From NCBI GenBank assembly GCA_027488855.1, contig JAIYAV010000419.1, forward strand, positions 1 to 64,000: a stretch of DNA of 64,000 bases, written 5' to 3'. The notes beneath the pieces are model-generated. The model was not told where the DNA came from and made no database searches. It saw only the letters and a program-made list of their open reading frames with translations. The DNA comes from Saprospiraceae bacterium (lineage in GTDB: Bacteria > Bacteroidota > Bacteroidia > Chitinophagales > Saprospiraceae). Position numbers and translations under genes: made by a program. Shown in pieces: positions 1 through 8,522 of the stretch. How positions within the stretch are numbered: position 1 is the first letter of the stretch; each line of letters starts with the position of its first letter.

Positions 1-188
1 AAAAGGACAGTACCTACGCCAATTGGAAGATAATGAGTTTTACGTACTGGGCTTGGGCACAACAAAGACAAAGCAAGCAATACAAAGATCAAGCTTTATT
101 GTACCTTGACCAAGCCATCGCATTGGACCCCAATTACAAAGCTGGTCGACAGAGAGCGGAAGCATTAAAAGCAAAAATGGCTCGATAA
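1..188 (+). CDS. C-terminal end of a TPR-repeat protein (partial)
   Basis: The reading frame is open from the window edge (first full codon at base 3) to a TAA at 186-188, giving about 61 residues. The end reads ALLYLDQAIALDPNYKAGR, which fits the helix B/next-helix pattern of a tetratricopeptide repeat (the A-LDPNY-A signature). Most of the protein lies outside the window, so its role cannot be told; TPR proteins generally act as protein-binding scaffolds. It is transcribed towards, and ends 15 bases before the 3' end of, the convergent cutC gene. Confidence 0.7.
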   Translation, partial: KDSTYANWKIMSFTYWAWAQQRQSKQYKDQALLYLDQAIALDPNYKAGRQRAEALKAKMAR

Positions 189-203
189 AATGAAGCCATT
201 GCC

Positions 204-827
204 TCACACAATCAAGCGCCCATGATACGCCGGAGCCCCAATTTCCGCTGCTAACTCCTCCCAATTTTCCTTCGTGATTTTCCCTGCCGCCATCACCTTA
301 ATCCTCCCCTGGCTCATGGCCACCATTTGTTGCAACACGGGTAAACCTTCGCGCGCAGTGGATTTCCCCCCGGAAGTCAGCACGTAGTCAATCAAGTCGT
401 GGTGGGCCAGCAGTTGTTCAAAAGCAGCGGCTGGATCCGGGGTGTAGTCGATGCATTTGTGCACCACCACCAGCATTTCTGGCTTGGCGAGGGCAGCCAG
501 TTTCAGGATGTTTTCCAGGTCGAGTTCGCCGTTTGGCGTCAGTGCGCCGAGTACTATACCGGGCACGCCCTGGGCTTTGCAGTAGGCAATCTCCTGTTCC
601 ATTTGGGCCAACTCCTCCGCCGTGTACACAAAATCACCACCGCGCGGACGGATCATCACATGGATGGGAATGGCCAGTTCCTGAAGGGCTTGTTGGATAA
701 AATCTTCATCTGGGGTCAGTCCATCCAGGTCCAAACGCCCGCACAATTCGATCCGGGTGGCGCCATTCGCCTGGGCTTGCAGCGCAGCTTCCAGGGTATC
801 TACACAAACTTCAATTTCTGCTTTCAT
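204..827 (-). CDS. cutC: CutC family protein (copper homeostasis)
   Basis: A 207-residue TIM-barrel protein of the CutC family. Diagnostic motifs are GATRIELC (residues 22-29), GLTPD (36-40), MIRPRGGDFVY (58-68), and LTSGGKST near residue 150. The family has been linked to copper tolerance, but its enzyme activity is unsettled. At 207 residues it is shorter than the usual 240-250, and the segment after the barrel strand that reads VTFHRAFD in many relatives is here VVVHKCID (120-127), so it is a divergent member. Its ATG overlaps the stop of the upstream polysaccharide ligase as ATGA (4 bases), which suggests translational coupling. Why a CutC protein should close a polysaccharide operon is not evident. 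Confidence 0.88.
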   Translation of the reverse strand: MKAEIEVCVDTLEAALQAQANGATRIELCGRLDLDGLTPDEDFIQQALQELAIPIHVMIRPRGGDFVYTAEELAQMEQEIAYCKAQGVPGIVLGALTPNGELDLENILKLAALAKPEMLVVVHKCIDYTPDPAAAFEQLLAHHDLIDYVLTSGGKSTAREGLPVLQQMVAMSQGRIKVMAAGKITKENWEELAAEIGAPAYHGRLIV

Positions 828-2272
828 TGTTTTTTGTTTTCCAAATCCTGATTGACCAGAATGGCCATACAGATGAAGAAAAAAGAACCCATTTTATCGG
901 TTTCCACCATGTCGTTGATCAACAAAAAAGCATCCATCACCACGGTACACAATGAAACCGCCATGATGATGCGCCGCCGGAAAACATCGGGGCATTGGTG
1001 GTAGATTTTTTCGGCCTGGATCAAGACCATAAAACTGAGCGCAATAAAAAGGATCATCCCTAAATAGCCTTGTTCTACCAAAGTCATCAGGAAGTAACAA
1101 TGTACGCCGGAGCCCTCCGGGTTGTCACTTACGTAGGTTTGAAAACTGGTGATGGTGTAAGATTGGTAAAAATTGACAAAGTTGCCCGGGCCGAAACCCA
1201 TCCAGGGCCGATCCAGGCTCATCTGAAAAGCAGCCACCCAGCGGTACACCCGCTCCATGGTGGAAATGTCCTCCAGTTTGTAGGTCGCCTCCATCAGGTT
1301 GCCAAAATTCTGGTGACTGATCGCCCGGTTGTAATCGGGTGCAAAATCGAGGTATTTGTTGTCGTAACTGAGGTACAAAAATCCAATCAACAAAGCCAGG
1401 CCAGCCAGTCCCAACACTGGGCGCATCAAACGCCAGCGAATCACCATATAAGCCCCCGCCGCCATCACAATCGCCGCATAGGCAGCTCGGGTATAAGTGA
1501 AATAAATGGCCAGCAACAAAAAGCCGATGGTACCCACCCAAGCGTACCAACGTGTTGAAAAGCGAGCATACTGCACTGGCGCAAACCACAAGAGTGGAAA
1601 AAACAAGGCCAGCAGCACCGCGTAATTCACGTGATTGCGGTAAAAAGGCCAAAGCACAAAGTTGATTGCGGAAAAAGAAAAACCTGACTGTGCGTGCCGA
1701 ATCATCGTCAGTACCACCGTAAACATCAGCGGCCAAAAGACCCACCAAAATAGTCGTTGATATTGCTCCACCCGGTCGATGAAGTACCCGGTCAGGCAAT
1801 AAAACACGGCGATGTACCAGGTTTTGGCCAGCAAGTATTTGACCGACACAAACAACAATTGTGACTGTAGGGTGCAAAGGAAAATCCAGGCAAGATGCAG
1901 CAACAGCATTAGGGTGATGGGGTGCAACAAAAACCGACTACTGATGCGGTGCACTCGCGACAAAACAAAAGGAATACTCACCAAAAACAAACCAATAATC
2001 AAAGCTTCATCCGGTAAATCGGTGCCAAAACCATTGGGCAGCACCACCTCGGTAGAAATGGGAATACAGGACAACATCAAAAAATAAAGGGTCCGAATGT
2101 CCATCGTCGCCCAATACACCACCAAAAGTGCCAGTGGCAAACCCGCCAGATAAATAAAATTGAGCGCCACCCCTGCCCAAATGGACAGCAGAGTGATCAG
2201 CGCGAGTCCCCAAAACAGGATTTGAGGTTCTGAACCTGATCGCAGAGCCGAAAACGTTGAATTAACGCGCAT
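824..2272 (-). CDS. O-antigen ligase/polymerase family membrane protein (WaaL/Wzy-like)
   Basis: An inner-membrane protein of about 482 residues with ten or more hydrophobic segments and a long periplasmic loop towards the C terminus. That loop carries the family signature (PWMGFGPGNF, then SGVHCYFLMTLVEQGYLG), as in O-antigen ligases and Wzy polymerases. It should join or polymerise undecaprenyl-linked glycan repeat units at the periplasmic face; the sequence does not separate ligase from polymerase. The start is set at the ATG at 2270-2272 (MRVNST), which overlaps the end of wzz by 11 bases; a longer frame starting at 2350 would run deep into wzz and adds a non-membrane tail. It lies downstream of the chain-length regulator and flippase, in one operon. 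Confidence 0.87.
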   Translation of the reverse strand: MRVNSTFSALRSGSEPQILFWGLALITLLSIWAGVALNFIYLAGLPLALLVVYWATMDIRTLYFLMLSCIPISTEVVLPNGFGTDLPDEALIIGLFLVSIPFVLSRVHRISSRFLLHPITLMLLLHLAWIFLCTLQSQLLFVSVKYLLAKTWYIAVFYCLTGYFIDRVEQYQRLFWWVFWPLMFTVVLTMIRHAQSGFSFSAINFVLWPFYRNHVNYAVLLALFFPLLWFAPVQYARFSTRWYAWVGTIGFLLLAIYFTYTRAAYAAIVMAAGAYMVIRWRLMRPVLGLAGLALLIGFLYLSYDNKYLDFAPDYNRAISHQNFGNLMEATYKLEDISTMERVYRWVAAFQMSLDRPWMGFGPGNFVNFYQSYTITSFQTYVSDNPEGSGVHCYFLMTLVEQGYLGMILFIALSFMVLIQAEKIYHQCPDVFRRRIIMAVSLCTVVMDAFLLINDMVETDKMGSFFFICMAILVNQDLENKKQ

Positions 2273-3365
2273 CACTAAAAGCTTCGCCCCATTTGTTCTC
2301 CTGGTAGGCATTGAACAACAAGACCCCAAAAACGCCAATGATAAAAGCAATCGCCCCGGCGGCTAGCACCAAAATAGAGCGTTTCGGGCGGGATTTCAAC
2401 ACGGGCACCTCAGCTGATTCTACGATCAGGATACTAGGTACATCGGCGGCGAGTGCAGTGCTCAGCATTTTGGCTTTTTCCACCGCATCGCCCAATTGGC
2501 CATTGGAAGTGTAGTAGCGGGTTTCCATGAGCATTAGTTCGGCTTCACCACCAGACAAATGCGCCAAGTCTTTTTGCAAACTATCTACTTCCGACTTGTA
2601 GCCCTTCATGGTCGCTTCGGTAAAAGCCACCGAGTCGCGGGGAATCATAGGGTTGTTGCGCATGGCATCCCAACGCCCTTTAAAGCGCGAAAAGTTACCC
2701 CGCGCAATGATGTAGCGCTGGGTCAAATCAGTAGATACTTCACGGGTATTGTAAATGCGATAGCGGGCCCGTAACCGGGACAAACTATCCGACAGTTCTT
2801 TTAAAATCGTTTCATTCGCAGCAATGCCAGCTTTGTACGAGGCCAGGTTTTTGCGCTGGTTGGACTTGAGCACTTCCTGCGATAGGTAATTGATGTGTTC
2901 GCGGGCGGCATTGGCGATTTGGGACGCCAGTTGAGGGCTCACGTCTTCAAAGGTCAGCTCAATCGCATCGCGCTTGGTTTTGGTCACTTCCAAGCGCGAA
3001 AATAGCTTTTGCCGCGCCCGTACATAGGATTTGGGGTGATCGGGATCAATGTCGTAGTGCTCAAAAAGTTTGAAGCTATCGATCAAATAATCGCTCAATT
3101 CGTTGGAGTTGGCAATGGTCAAAATGCGGTCGATGTCATTGGCGGTACCATAGGGTTGGCCGCCGTTGGATTTGCCGTAGAGGATGTCTGGCCGCGCCAA
3201 ATCCGGGCTAGCTGCCAAAAAAACCGTAGTGGCTTTGTAATAATTGGGCAGCAAGAGCGAAATGCCCGCCGTGCCAATTGTTGCTAAAAAGGACAAACCC
3301 AAAATCCGTTTGCGCCACTGGTACAGGGTTTTGATCACCCCAAGTAGATTGTCTTTATGCTCCAT
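2262..3365 (-). CDS. Wzz/chain-length determinant family protein
   Basis: A 367-residue polysaccharide co-polymerase. It has the Wzz architecture: a cytoplasmic start, a first membrane helix (about residues 20-40), a long periplasmic region rich in coiled-coil helices (about 150-290), a proline-containing stretch (EVPVLKSRPKRS) and a second helix (about 330-352). There is no C-terminal tyrosine kinase domain, so it is the kinase-less type. It should set the length of the polymer made by the adjacent Wzy/WaaL-like protein. It starts 7 bases after the flippase stop and overlaps the ligase by 11 bases. Confidence 0.85.
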   Translation of the reverse strand: MEHKDNLLGVIKTLYQWRKRILGLSFLATIGTAGISLLLPNYYKATTVFLAASPDLARPDILYGKSNGGQPYGTANDIDRILTIANSNELSDYLIDSFKLFEHYDIDPDHPKSYVRARQKLFSRLEVTKTKRDAIELTFEDVSPQLASQIANAAREHINYLSQEVLKSNQRKNLASYKAGIAANETILKELSDSLSRLRARYRIYNTREVSTDLTQRYIIARGNFSRFKGRWDAMRNNPMIPRDSVAFTEATMKGYKSEVDSLQKDLAHLSGGEAELMLMETRYYTSNGQLGDAVEKAKMLSTALAADVPSILIVESAEVPVLKSRPKRSILVLAAGAIAFIIGVFGVLLFNAYQENKWGEAFSDAR

Positions 3366-3372
3366 TGAAAAA

Positions 3373-4824
3373 CTAAGTTCTTGCCGAAAACAAGGTTAAC
3401 AATTCCCGAATGCTGATCAGGCGTACCACAAAGGCAGTCAGCCCACAAGCCGTTAAAGCCAGTAAAAAAGCCCACAAATGTAGTCCCGGCAGCAAATAAT
3501 ACCAACTCAAACTGGCAATCCCCAGTGCAGCCAGCGCCAAAGCTACAAACTTCAACACCTGCCTCCCGGTCAGGCCCACCTGCAAAATTTGTTGGCACAA
3601 ATACAACTGTGCGCCAAAAATCAGCACTTGGGTAATACAATTCGCTACCGCCGCGCCCATCGCCTTGTAGATTGGGATCAGCCAGAGGTTGAGCCCAATG
3701 TTGAGCAGCACACCCCAGATGTAGACCCGGTTCAATGCCTTAAGGCTGCCTTGAGCGGTCAGTAATGAACTAAAAATATATACCCCACTCACTGGAATAA
3801 AACTGACGATGATCCAGCCCAAAATATTGCCCGAATACACGCCTCCACTGGTATATAGCCCCTCCATGATCGCTTGGCGAAACACGATCGTACAAATCAC
3901 CAGACTGATCGCCCCACTCCAAATGATCTGAATGCCCAAATGTGCCAAGGGCTTTACGTCCTGCCCCACCTTGAGCAACCTCGCATACATGGGCATCAAC
4001 AAACCCGCGAACAAATACCCAATCACATTACTGGCTTCCAACAAACGGAAGGCCGAAGCGTAAATATTGGTTTGCTCGCGCCCATCCACCAGCATCCGTT
4101 CCATCAGCGGTGCATCCACCCGGGTGTACATGTTCATCAGGATGAAGGAAAGGGCATAAGGCACCCCCGCTTTCACAATGGCCAACATGCGCAGCCAGTT
4201 GAATTGGAAGCGCAAAACGCCCGCATGGTACCACACAATGGCAAAGGAAACCAGCGCTCCCGTGCCAAAACCCAACAACTGCACATTGACGAACCATTGT
4301 AGGTCAAAGTTTTTTCCATCAAAATAACCCAACCACAGGGGAATGCCCAGCACCACAATCACCACCAAACGATCCAATACCGACACCAAGCTATCAATCC
4401 AATACAAACCCAATCCCGCAATGTTGGAGCGGAAATACATCACCAAGGAATTGAGCACCTGGCAAAGGGTCATGCCCAACAAAATGCCCGGATACTCCTG
4501 CAAATAGCCCGTGGCCCAACCCACCAGCACCAAAACCAGCGCGTAAACCAAAGACAAAAGCCCCTTGGTCAACAAAAAAGCCGGAAAGTACTTGGGCAAC
4601 AAGTGGGGATGCTGAGCAATATAGCGGGTATTGAAATTCTGGATGCCAAAGTCGGCAATGATGTTCAAAATCAGGGTGAGATTCAGGATGCTGAAGTAGA
4701 TGCCGTAGAGGTTTTCGGTCACTACGTTTTGCACCACGCGCTCTACCCCAAAGAGGTAAGTGGGTTTGATCACCAGATTGATGAACAAGAGGAAAAGAAG
4801 ATTGGCCAGGAATTCGCGTTTCAT
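3373..4824 (-). CDS. Polysaccharide flippase (Wzx/MATE-like, oligosaccharide export)
   Basis: A 483-residue protein with about 12-14 hydrophobic helices, of the polysaccharide biosynthesis/Wzx superfamily. It should flip lipid-linked repeat units across the inner membrane. The ATG at 4822-4824 (MKREFLANL) is preferred because the first helix follows at once; a 47-residue upstream extension is rich in proline and threonine and does not look like this family. It is the first gene of the leftward operon flippase-wzz-ligase-cutC. The promoter must lie in the 200-base gap before the divergent ATPase gene. Confidence 0.85.
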   Translation of the reverse strand: MKREFLANLLFLLFINLVIKPTYLFGVERVVQNVVTENLYGIYFSILNLTLILNIIADFGIQNFNTRYIAQHPHLLPKYFPAFLLTKGLLSLVYALVLVLVGWATGYLQEYPGILLGMTLCQVLNSLVMYFRSNIAGLGLYWIDSLVSVLDRLVVIVVLGIPLWLGYFDGKNFDLQWFVNVQLLGFGTGALVSFAIVWYHAGVLRFQFNWLRMLAIVKAGVPYALSFILMNMYTRVDAPLMERMLVDGREQTNIYASAFRLLEASNVIGYLFAGLLMPMYARLLKVGQDVKPLAHLGIQIIWSGAISLVICTIVFRQAIMEGLYTSGGVYSGNILGWIIVSFIPVSGVYIFSSLLTAQGSLKALNRVYIWGVLLNIGLNLWLIPIYKAMGAAVANCITQVLIFGAQLYLCQQILQVGLTGRQVLKFVALALAALGIASLSWYYLLPGLHLWAFLLALTACGLTAFVVRLISIRELLTLFSART

Positions 4825-4958
4825 GCCTGCGCTGCGGGTGCTTTGTTTTGCGGGGCGAAGGTAAGGGAAAGTGGGGAGAAAAAAGGGGGTATAAGTTGTG
4901 TTTTCGGTGGGAGTTGGAGGTAGAGTGAAAAAATTGTGTGGGAATCGCACCTCATTCG

Positions 4959-4989
4959 TTGACAATAAGCGAACAAAATTGTATTTTTC
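4959..4989 (+). promoter_or_regulatory. Bacteroidota-type promoter for the DUF4143 ATPase gene
   Basis: TTG at 4959-4961 is followed after 20 bases by TATTTTTC at 4982-4989, close to the Bacteroidota consensus TTG-N19/20-TAnnTTTG. The start codon is at 5029, so the leader would be about 30 bases. The -7 element runs into the left arm of the inverted repeat described next, so a protein bound to the repeat would block the polymerase. Confidence 0.5.
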
Positions 4990-5029
4990 CCTGCAATTTC
5001 GCCATCAAATGGTGAAATTGCAGGGAAAA
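4985..5029 (+). promoter_or_regulatory. Inverted repeat overlapping promoter and start codon
   Basis: A perfect 16-base inverted repeat has its left arm at 4985-5000 and its right arm at 5014-5029. The stem extends by four more pairs, one of them G-T, leaving a short loop. The right arm ends on the A of the ATG at 5029, so in RNA the stem would hide the translation start; in DNA it would be a good operator at the promoter. Autoregulation by the ATPase, or translational masking, are both inferences. Confidence 0.6.
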
Positions 5030-6201
5030 TGAGCTACATTACTAGAAAATCAGAAACAGAAATTGCCCGTTTGCTGGATTACTTTCCTGCGGTAGCCATT
5101 GTTGGGCCTCGACAAGTGGGTAAAACATCTTTGGCAAAACATCTAGCAGAAAATAGTGCTAGGGCTACTGTATATTTTGATCTAGAAGACCCCGATGACC
5201 TTGCCAAATTCGCCAATCCCCGTTTGTTGTTAGAGCCTCTGGAAGACAAAACCGTTATTCTGGACGAAGTACAGCGCTTGCCGAATTTATTTCCTCTCCT
5301 GCGTAGTGCCATTGATCGAAACCGTAAACCAGCACGCTTTATTTTGCTCGGTTCCGCTTCCCCTGACCTTATCCGCGATGCTTCTGAAACCTTAGCTGGC
5401 CGCATAGCTTACTTCGAGTTGACACCATTCTTGTGGCAAGAAGTAAGCGATTTAACCAATTGGCAACAACATTGTTTTCGCGGAGGTTTTCACGATTCAT
5501 TATTGGCTCCAGACGAAGAATTGGCCAGACTTTGGCGTACCAATTTCATCACGACCTATCTGGAACGAGACCTCCCTGCGTTGGGGCTAAAAGCGGAGCC
5601 GACCTTAACTCGTCGACTCTGGCAAATGATCGCTCACTTGAGTGGTAGCATTTTGAATATGGAGACCATCGCCTCAGGCTTGGGGATCGGTAATTCTTCC
5701 GTACGGCGTTATCTGGATTTTTTTGAATCCTCATACCTCATCCGCAGGTTGCAGCCTTACCTTCCCAATTTGCGCAAAAGGCTGATTCGCAGCCCTAAAC
5801 TGTATTTGCGGGATACCGGAATCTTGCATCAATTGCTGGGGGTACCTTCCTTTGAAAGTATGATAGGAAATCCCATTGTCGGCGCTTCTTGGGAAACTTA
5901 CGTCATCGAACAGATTGCAGGCAGTTTACCCAGTTGGGCTGAGCTGTTTTATTATCGAACGCAGGATGGTACCGAGGCGGACTTGGTCATTGCCAGAGGA
6001 GGGGTTGCTGAGATATTGGTTGAAATCAAATTTACAACGACCCCCAAACTAACCAAAAGCCTACATATTGCCAAAGCAGACCTCGGTACAACACGTAATT
6101 TTATCATTTGCCCAGTTGCTGCTGGCTATCCCTTGGATACGGATGTAAGGGTGCTGGGAGTTGGGGAATGGGGAGAAGTTTTTGGGGATATTGAGGCGTG
6201 A
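5029..6201 (+). CDS. AAA ATPase with DUF4143 domain
   Basis: A 390-residue member of the AAA_14/DUF4143 family. Walker A is GPRQVGKT (residues 26-33) and Walker B is VILDEVQ (76-82); a sensor-like serine lies in LLGSAS. The middle holds a winged-helix-like region, and the C-terminal part has a PD-(D/E)xK-like core: EAD at 316-318 followed by EIK at 332-334. Family members are common orphan genes of unknown role, often spread horizontally. It stands alone between the divergent polysaccharide operon and a cassette-like segment, and its expression signals overlap a strong inverted repeat. Confidence 0.85.
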   Translation: MSYITRKSETEIARLLDYFPAVAIVGPRQVGKTSLAKHLAENSARATVYFDLEDPDDLAKFANPRLLLEPLEDKTVILDEVQRLPNLFPLLRSAIDRNRKPARFILLGSASPDLIRDASETLAGRIAYFELTPFLWQEVSDLTNWQQHCFRGGFHDSLLAPDEELARLWRTNFITTYLERDLPALGLKAEPTLTRRLWQMIAHLSGSILNMETIASGLGIGNSSVRRYLDFFESSYLIRRLQPYLPNLRKRLIRSPKLYLRDTGILHQLLGVPSFESMIGNPIVGASWETYVIEQIAGSLPSWAELFYYRTQDGTEADLVIARGGVAEILVEIKFTTTPKLTKSLHIAKADLGTTRNFIICPVAAGYPLDTDVRVLGVGEWGEVFGDIEA

Positions 6202-6264
6202 GTGAGAGGTGAAAATTGGAAAGATTTTTTTAACAACAGGAAAATGCATCATACATACGTGAGC

Positions 6265-6364
6265 TAATTTGGCTTTTTTCTTGTAGCTTTAAGCGCCTTG
6301 TCGTCAATCAAAACAGCGGCAAGGCGCTGGATATGGGGAGAGGCGTTGCGGCAATGCCGAAGTT
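6265..6364 (+). repeat. 100-bp dispersed repeat, copy 1 (cassette-boundary element)
   Basis: This stretch recurs at 28195-28293 on the other strand with only a handful of differences (about nine in ten bases agree by eye). It holds an inner stem (GCGCCTTGTCG against CGGCAAGGCGC) and a short CGGCA/TGCCG palindrome near the 3' end. Similarity between copies stops abruptly after GAAGTT at 6359-6364. In both copies an accessory gene follows on the same strand. Confidence 0.8.
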
Positions 6365-7079
6365 ATAGGCTATTTTAGAACGACCACAATGACAGCAAAA
6401 ATAATATTCATATTGACACTATTTGCAATGCTAAAGAGTTGTAACAATTTTGAACAAAATAAAAAAACCTCCCAACTCGACAATGCAACAACAAATCAAA
6501 AAAGTTTGACTAAAAAGCCGGCTGACAATTCGGAAATATTCGAAATAAATTGTGACACTATTTATAAGGACAAGGGAATTTCAATAAAATTAATTCCACT
6601 TAACACGAACAAGGTTAATGAACCAGAATACAAATTCATATTTCTTGTAAGCAAACGAGAGAATGGACAACCGAGAGAATTTTTTAGGGACACAATTGAA
6701 AGTACAGTTCAGGAAGTAAAATTCTCTGACTTTAGCAACGACAACATTAAAGACATTCTCATTCAAAATATTTCAGATGTAAGAAGCAATTGGACTTACT
6801 ACTTATTTATTGTTGACGATAACGCAAACTCAATAAGAAAAATAAAAGGATTTGAAGAAATCAAAAATCCAAATTACCTTCCAAAATATGACTTAGTTGA
6901 CAACAAGGTTATGTCCGGACGAAATTGGACAAGCTTTTACAAAATCGTTGGCGACACCATTAAAGATTTCAATATTGTTATCTATGACGGAGAAGACGAG
7001 AATGGGAAATACACTTATGACGCTGACTACAAAAAAGCGATTAAAAAAATATTGATGAAGGAGAAAAACAGCCTATAAC
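6362..7079 (+). mobile_element. Cassette-like insert carrying an AT-rich lipoprotein gene
   Basis: The segment opens with GTTATAGGC (6362-6370), directly at the end of the 100-bp repeat, and closes with its exact reverse complement GCCTATAAC (7071-7079), which covers the stop codon of the enclosed gene. The content is clearly more AT-rich than its neighbours and its codon use differs. Both ends matching across a single gene resembles an integron cassette (TTRRRY at the front, RYYYAAC at the back), although the middle bases do not fit the classical core site exactly. A weak nested stem (ACAGT/ACTGT enclosing CCTG/CAGG) follows at about 7080-7133. Confidence 0.55.
6389..7078 (+). CDS. Hypothetical lipoprotein, AT-rich
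   Basis: A 229-residue protein with a short hydrophobic start followed by the lipobox-like MLKSC at residues 10-14, then a low-complexity Asn/Thr/Lys stretch and a globular part with many Asp, Asn and Tyr residues. I do not recognise the family. The region KFSDFSNDNIKDILIQNIS resembles the Asp-rich repeats of FG-GAP/VCBS-like proteins, but one such repeat is not enough to assign a fold. Base composition and codon use are unlike the flanking genes, which with the matching ends of the segment argues for recent acquisition. Confidence 0.7.
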   Translation: MTAKIIFILTLFAMLKSCNNFEQNKKTSQLDNATTNQKSLTKKPADNSEIFEINCDTIYKDKGISIKLIPLNTNKVNEPEYKFIFLVSKRENGQPREFFRDTIESTVQEVKFSDFSNDNIKDILIQNISDVRSNWTYYLFIVDDNANSIRKIKGFEEIKNPNYLPKYDLVDNKVMSGRNWTSFYKIVGDTIKDFNIVIYDGEDENGKYTYDADYKKAIKKILMKEKNSL

Positions 7080-7191
7080 AGTACCTGCAAAACGTTGACC
7101 CCCTTTCCAGGTTAAAAAACCAGTACCGCACTGTCCTCCCACCAAAACTCCCTCCACCCGCATCTATCCCCAAAATCCATTTCCGCCAACG

Positions 7192-8331
7192 ATGCCCACG
7201 CTAAACTACTTTCCCGCACTCAGCCTCTTGCTTGCCCTCGGCCTCAGCCAGTCCATCATGTGCCAAGAGCCCCTACCCGCATACCTCTACCCGGTTCATC
7301 CCAACTGCCTTGACAGTACAGGAACTGCTGTGCAACAAAAACTATGTACGGAAGCTGCCCTCCACGCGTTTTTTCAGCAACACGTGGATTGGTCAAAAAC
7401 CGAAAAGACTTATTCGGACAACGCTCGATTTTACCTCAACATCAACAAAAATGGGGAACTGGATGGCTATGGCATTCGCTCTTGCCGGGATGCATACCTT
7501 GCCCAACGATTTTTGGAAATTGCCGAATCATTGCCATTACAAAATTGGTTGCCGAGTATAAAAAACGACGAGCCCCAGGATGCGAGAGTAATGCTCAATC
7601 TGAAATGGTACAATCATCAACTCGATTCGGTATGGGGCGATCAGCTAAGAACCCATGCACCCACCAAACGCTGGGTAGCGCCCCTGGAGTTGATCGGGGA
7701 TGGCTCCGAGTTTCCGGATGGCCATGAAGCTTTCGCACGTTACCTCAATTATGCCATCGAATTGCCGCAAGACTCTGCTGTACGGGCACAAATCAATGGT
7801 AGAAAATTGCCACTCAGGCTTACAACTGAAAGCATTGGAACCGTATCAAAAATAGACATTTTGTCCCCCTTACACCCTGTGATTGATTCTTTGGTCATGG
7901 ATGCATTGCGGAAAGGGCCGAAGTGGTCTCCAGGGTTTTCCAATGGGGCTAACCAAATTCGCATCGCTTTGTGTACCCTCGTTTTTCGCCCCTACCTACA
8001 AAATACGGGCGAGGAAATTCGAGAGGTGCCCACCACTCCCTTTTTTCCAGAAGGGCAAGCATCGTTTCTACGATTCCTTGAAAGCCATCTTGGTCCACTT
8101 ATCAAATCCATGGAACCAGAGGAAGTCCCTGAAGGCATGGTCATTTTGCAACTGTTTTTCAACCCTGATGGCGGCATTTACCGTACGCGAATCCTTAAAA
8201 ATTCTCATCCCTTGACCGACCGTTGGATCTTTGAAATGGTCAAAAAAATGCCAAAATGGGACATGTACCGTTCCCGATCAAAGCCCCAAAAAAGTATGGT
8301 AGAATTTCCAATTCGGATCAAAGTGGAATAA
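7192..8331 (+). CDS. Secreted protein with three TonB C-terminal-like modules
   Basis: A 379-residue protein with a cleavable signal peptide (cut near SIMC-QEP). Three stretches look like the TonB C-terminal fold, with strand, NKNG/NPDG turn, helix, and a 'PxW' strand: about 75-140 (NINKNGELDGYGI ... LPLQNWLPS), about 200-270 (KIDILSPLHPVIDSLVMDAL, GPKWSPG) and about 310-379 (FFNPDGGIYRTRILKN, KKMPKWDM). Single TonB_C-like domains in secreted Bacteroidota proteins are common; three in one chain without the usual membrane anchor is less so. The role is unknown. It stands alone and ends at a long hairpin shared with the convergent icmF gene. Confidence 0.65.
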   Translation: MPTLNYFPALSLLLALGLSQSIMCQEPLPAYLYPVHPNCLDSTGTAVQQKLCTEAALHAFFQQHVDWSKTEKTYSDNARFYLNINKNGELDGYGIRSCRDAYLAQRFLEIAESLPLQNWLPSIKNDEPQDARVMLNLKWYNHQLDSVWGDQLRTHAPTKRWVAPLELIGDGSEFPDGHEAFARYLNYAIELPQDSAVRAQINGRKLPLRLTTESIGTVSKIDILSPLHPVIDSLVMDALRKGPKWSPGFSNGANQIRIALCTLVFRPYLQNTGEEIREVPTTPFFPEGQASFLRFLESHLGPLIKSMEPEEVPEGMVILQLFFNPDGGIYRTRILKNSHPLTDRWIFEMVKKMPKWDMYRSRSKPQKSMVEFPIRIKVE

Positions 8332-8362
8332 AAACCTGAGAAAATTTTGATTGCAATATCTC

Positions 8363-8488
8363 TCTGAGGTGACCCCTAAGGTGAACTAAGGTGTCTTAGG
8401 TGGTGAAAAAGAAAAAACCCTGCGGAGCAGGGCAATATATTCACCACCTAAGGCACCTTAGTTCACCTTAGGGATTCACCTTAGGAAT
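8363..8488. repeat. CTAAGGTG-family long hairpin, copy 1
   Basis: An inverted repeat with arms of about 45 bases built from the tandem word CTAAGGTG and ending in CTTAGGTGGTGAA. The loop has a second hairpin (CCCTGC/GCAGGG). It lies between two convergent genes and can act as a bidirectional terminator. The loop and inner hairpin match copy 3 (25667-25795) in inverted orientation. Confidence 0.85.
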
Positions 8489-8522
8489 TGTGCGCCTGCG
8501 GCGCGTATAGAATTAATTGGTT

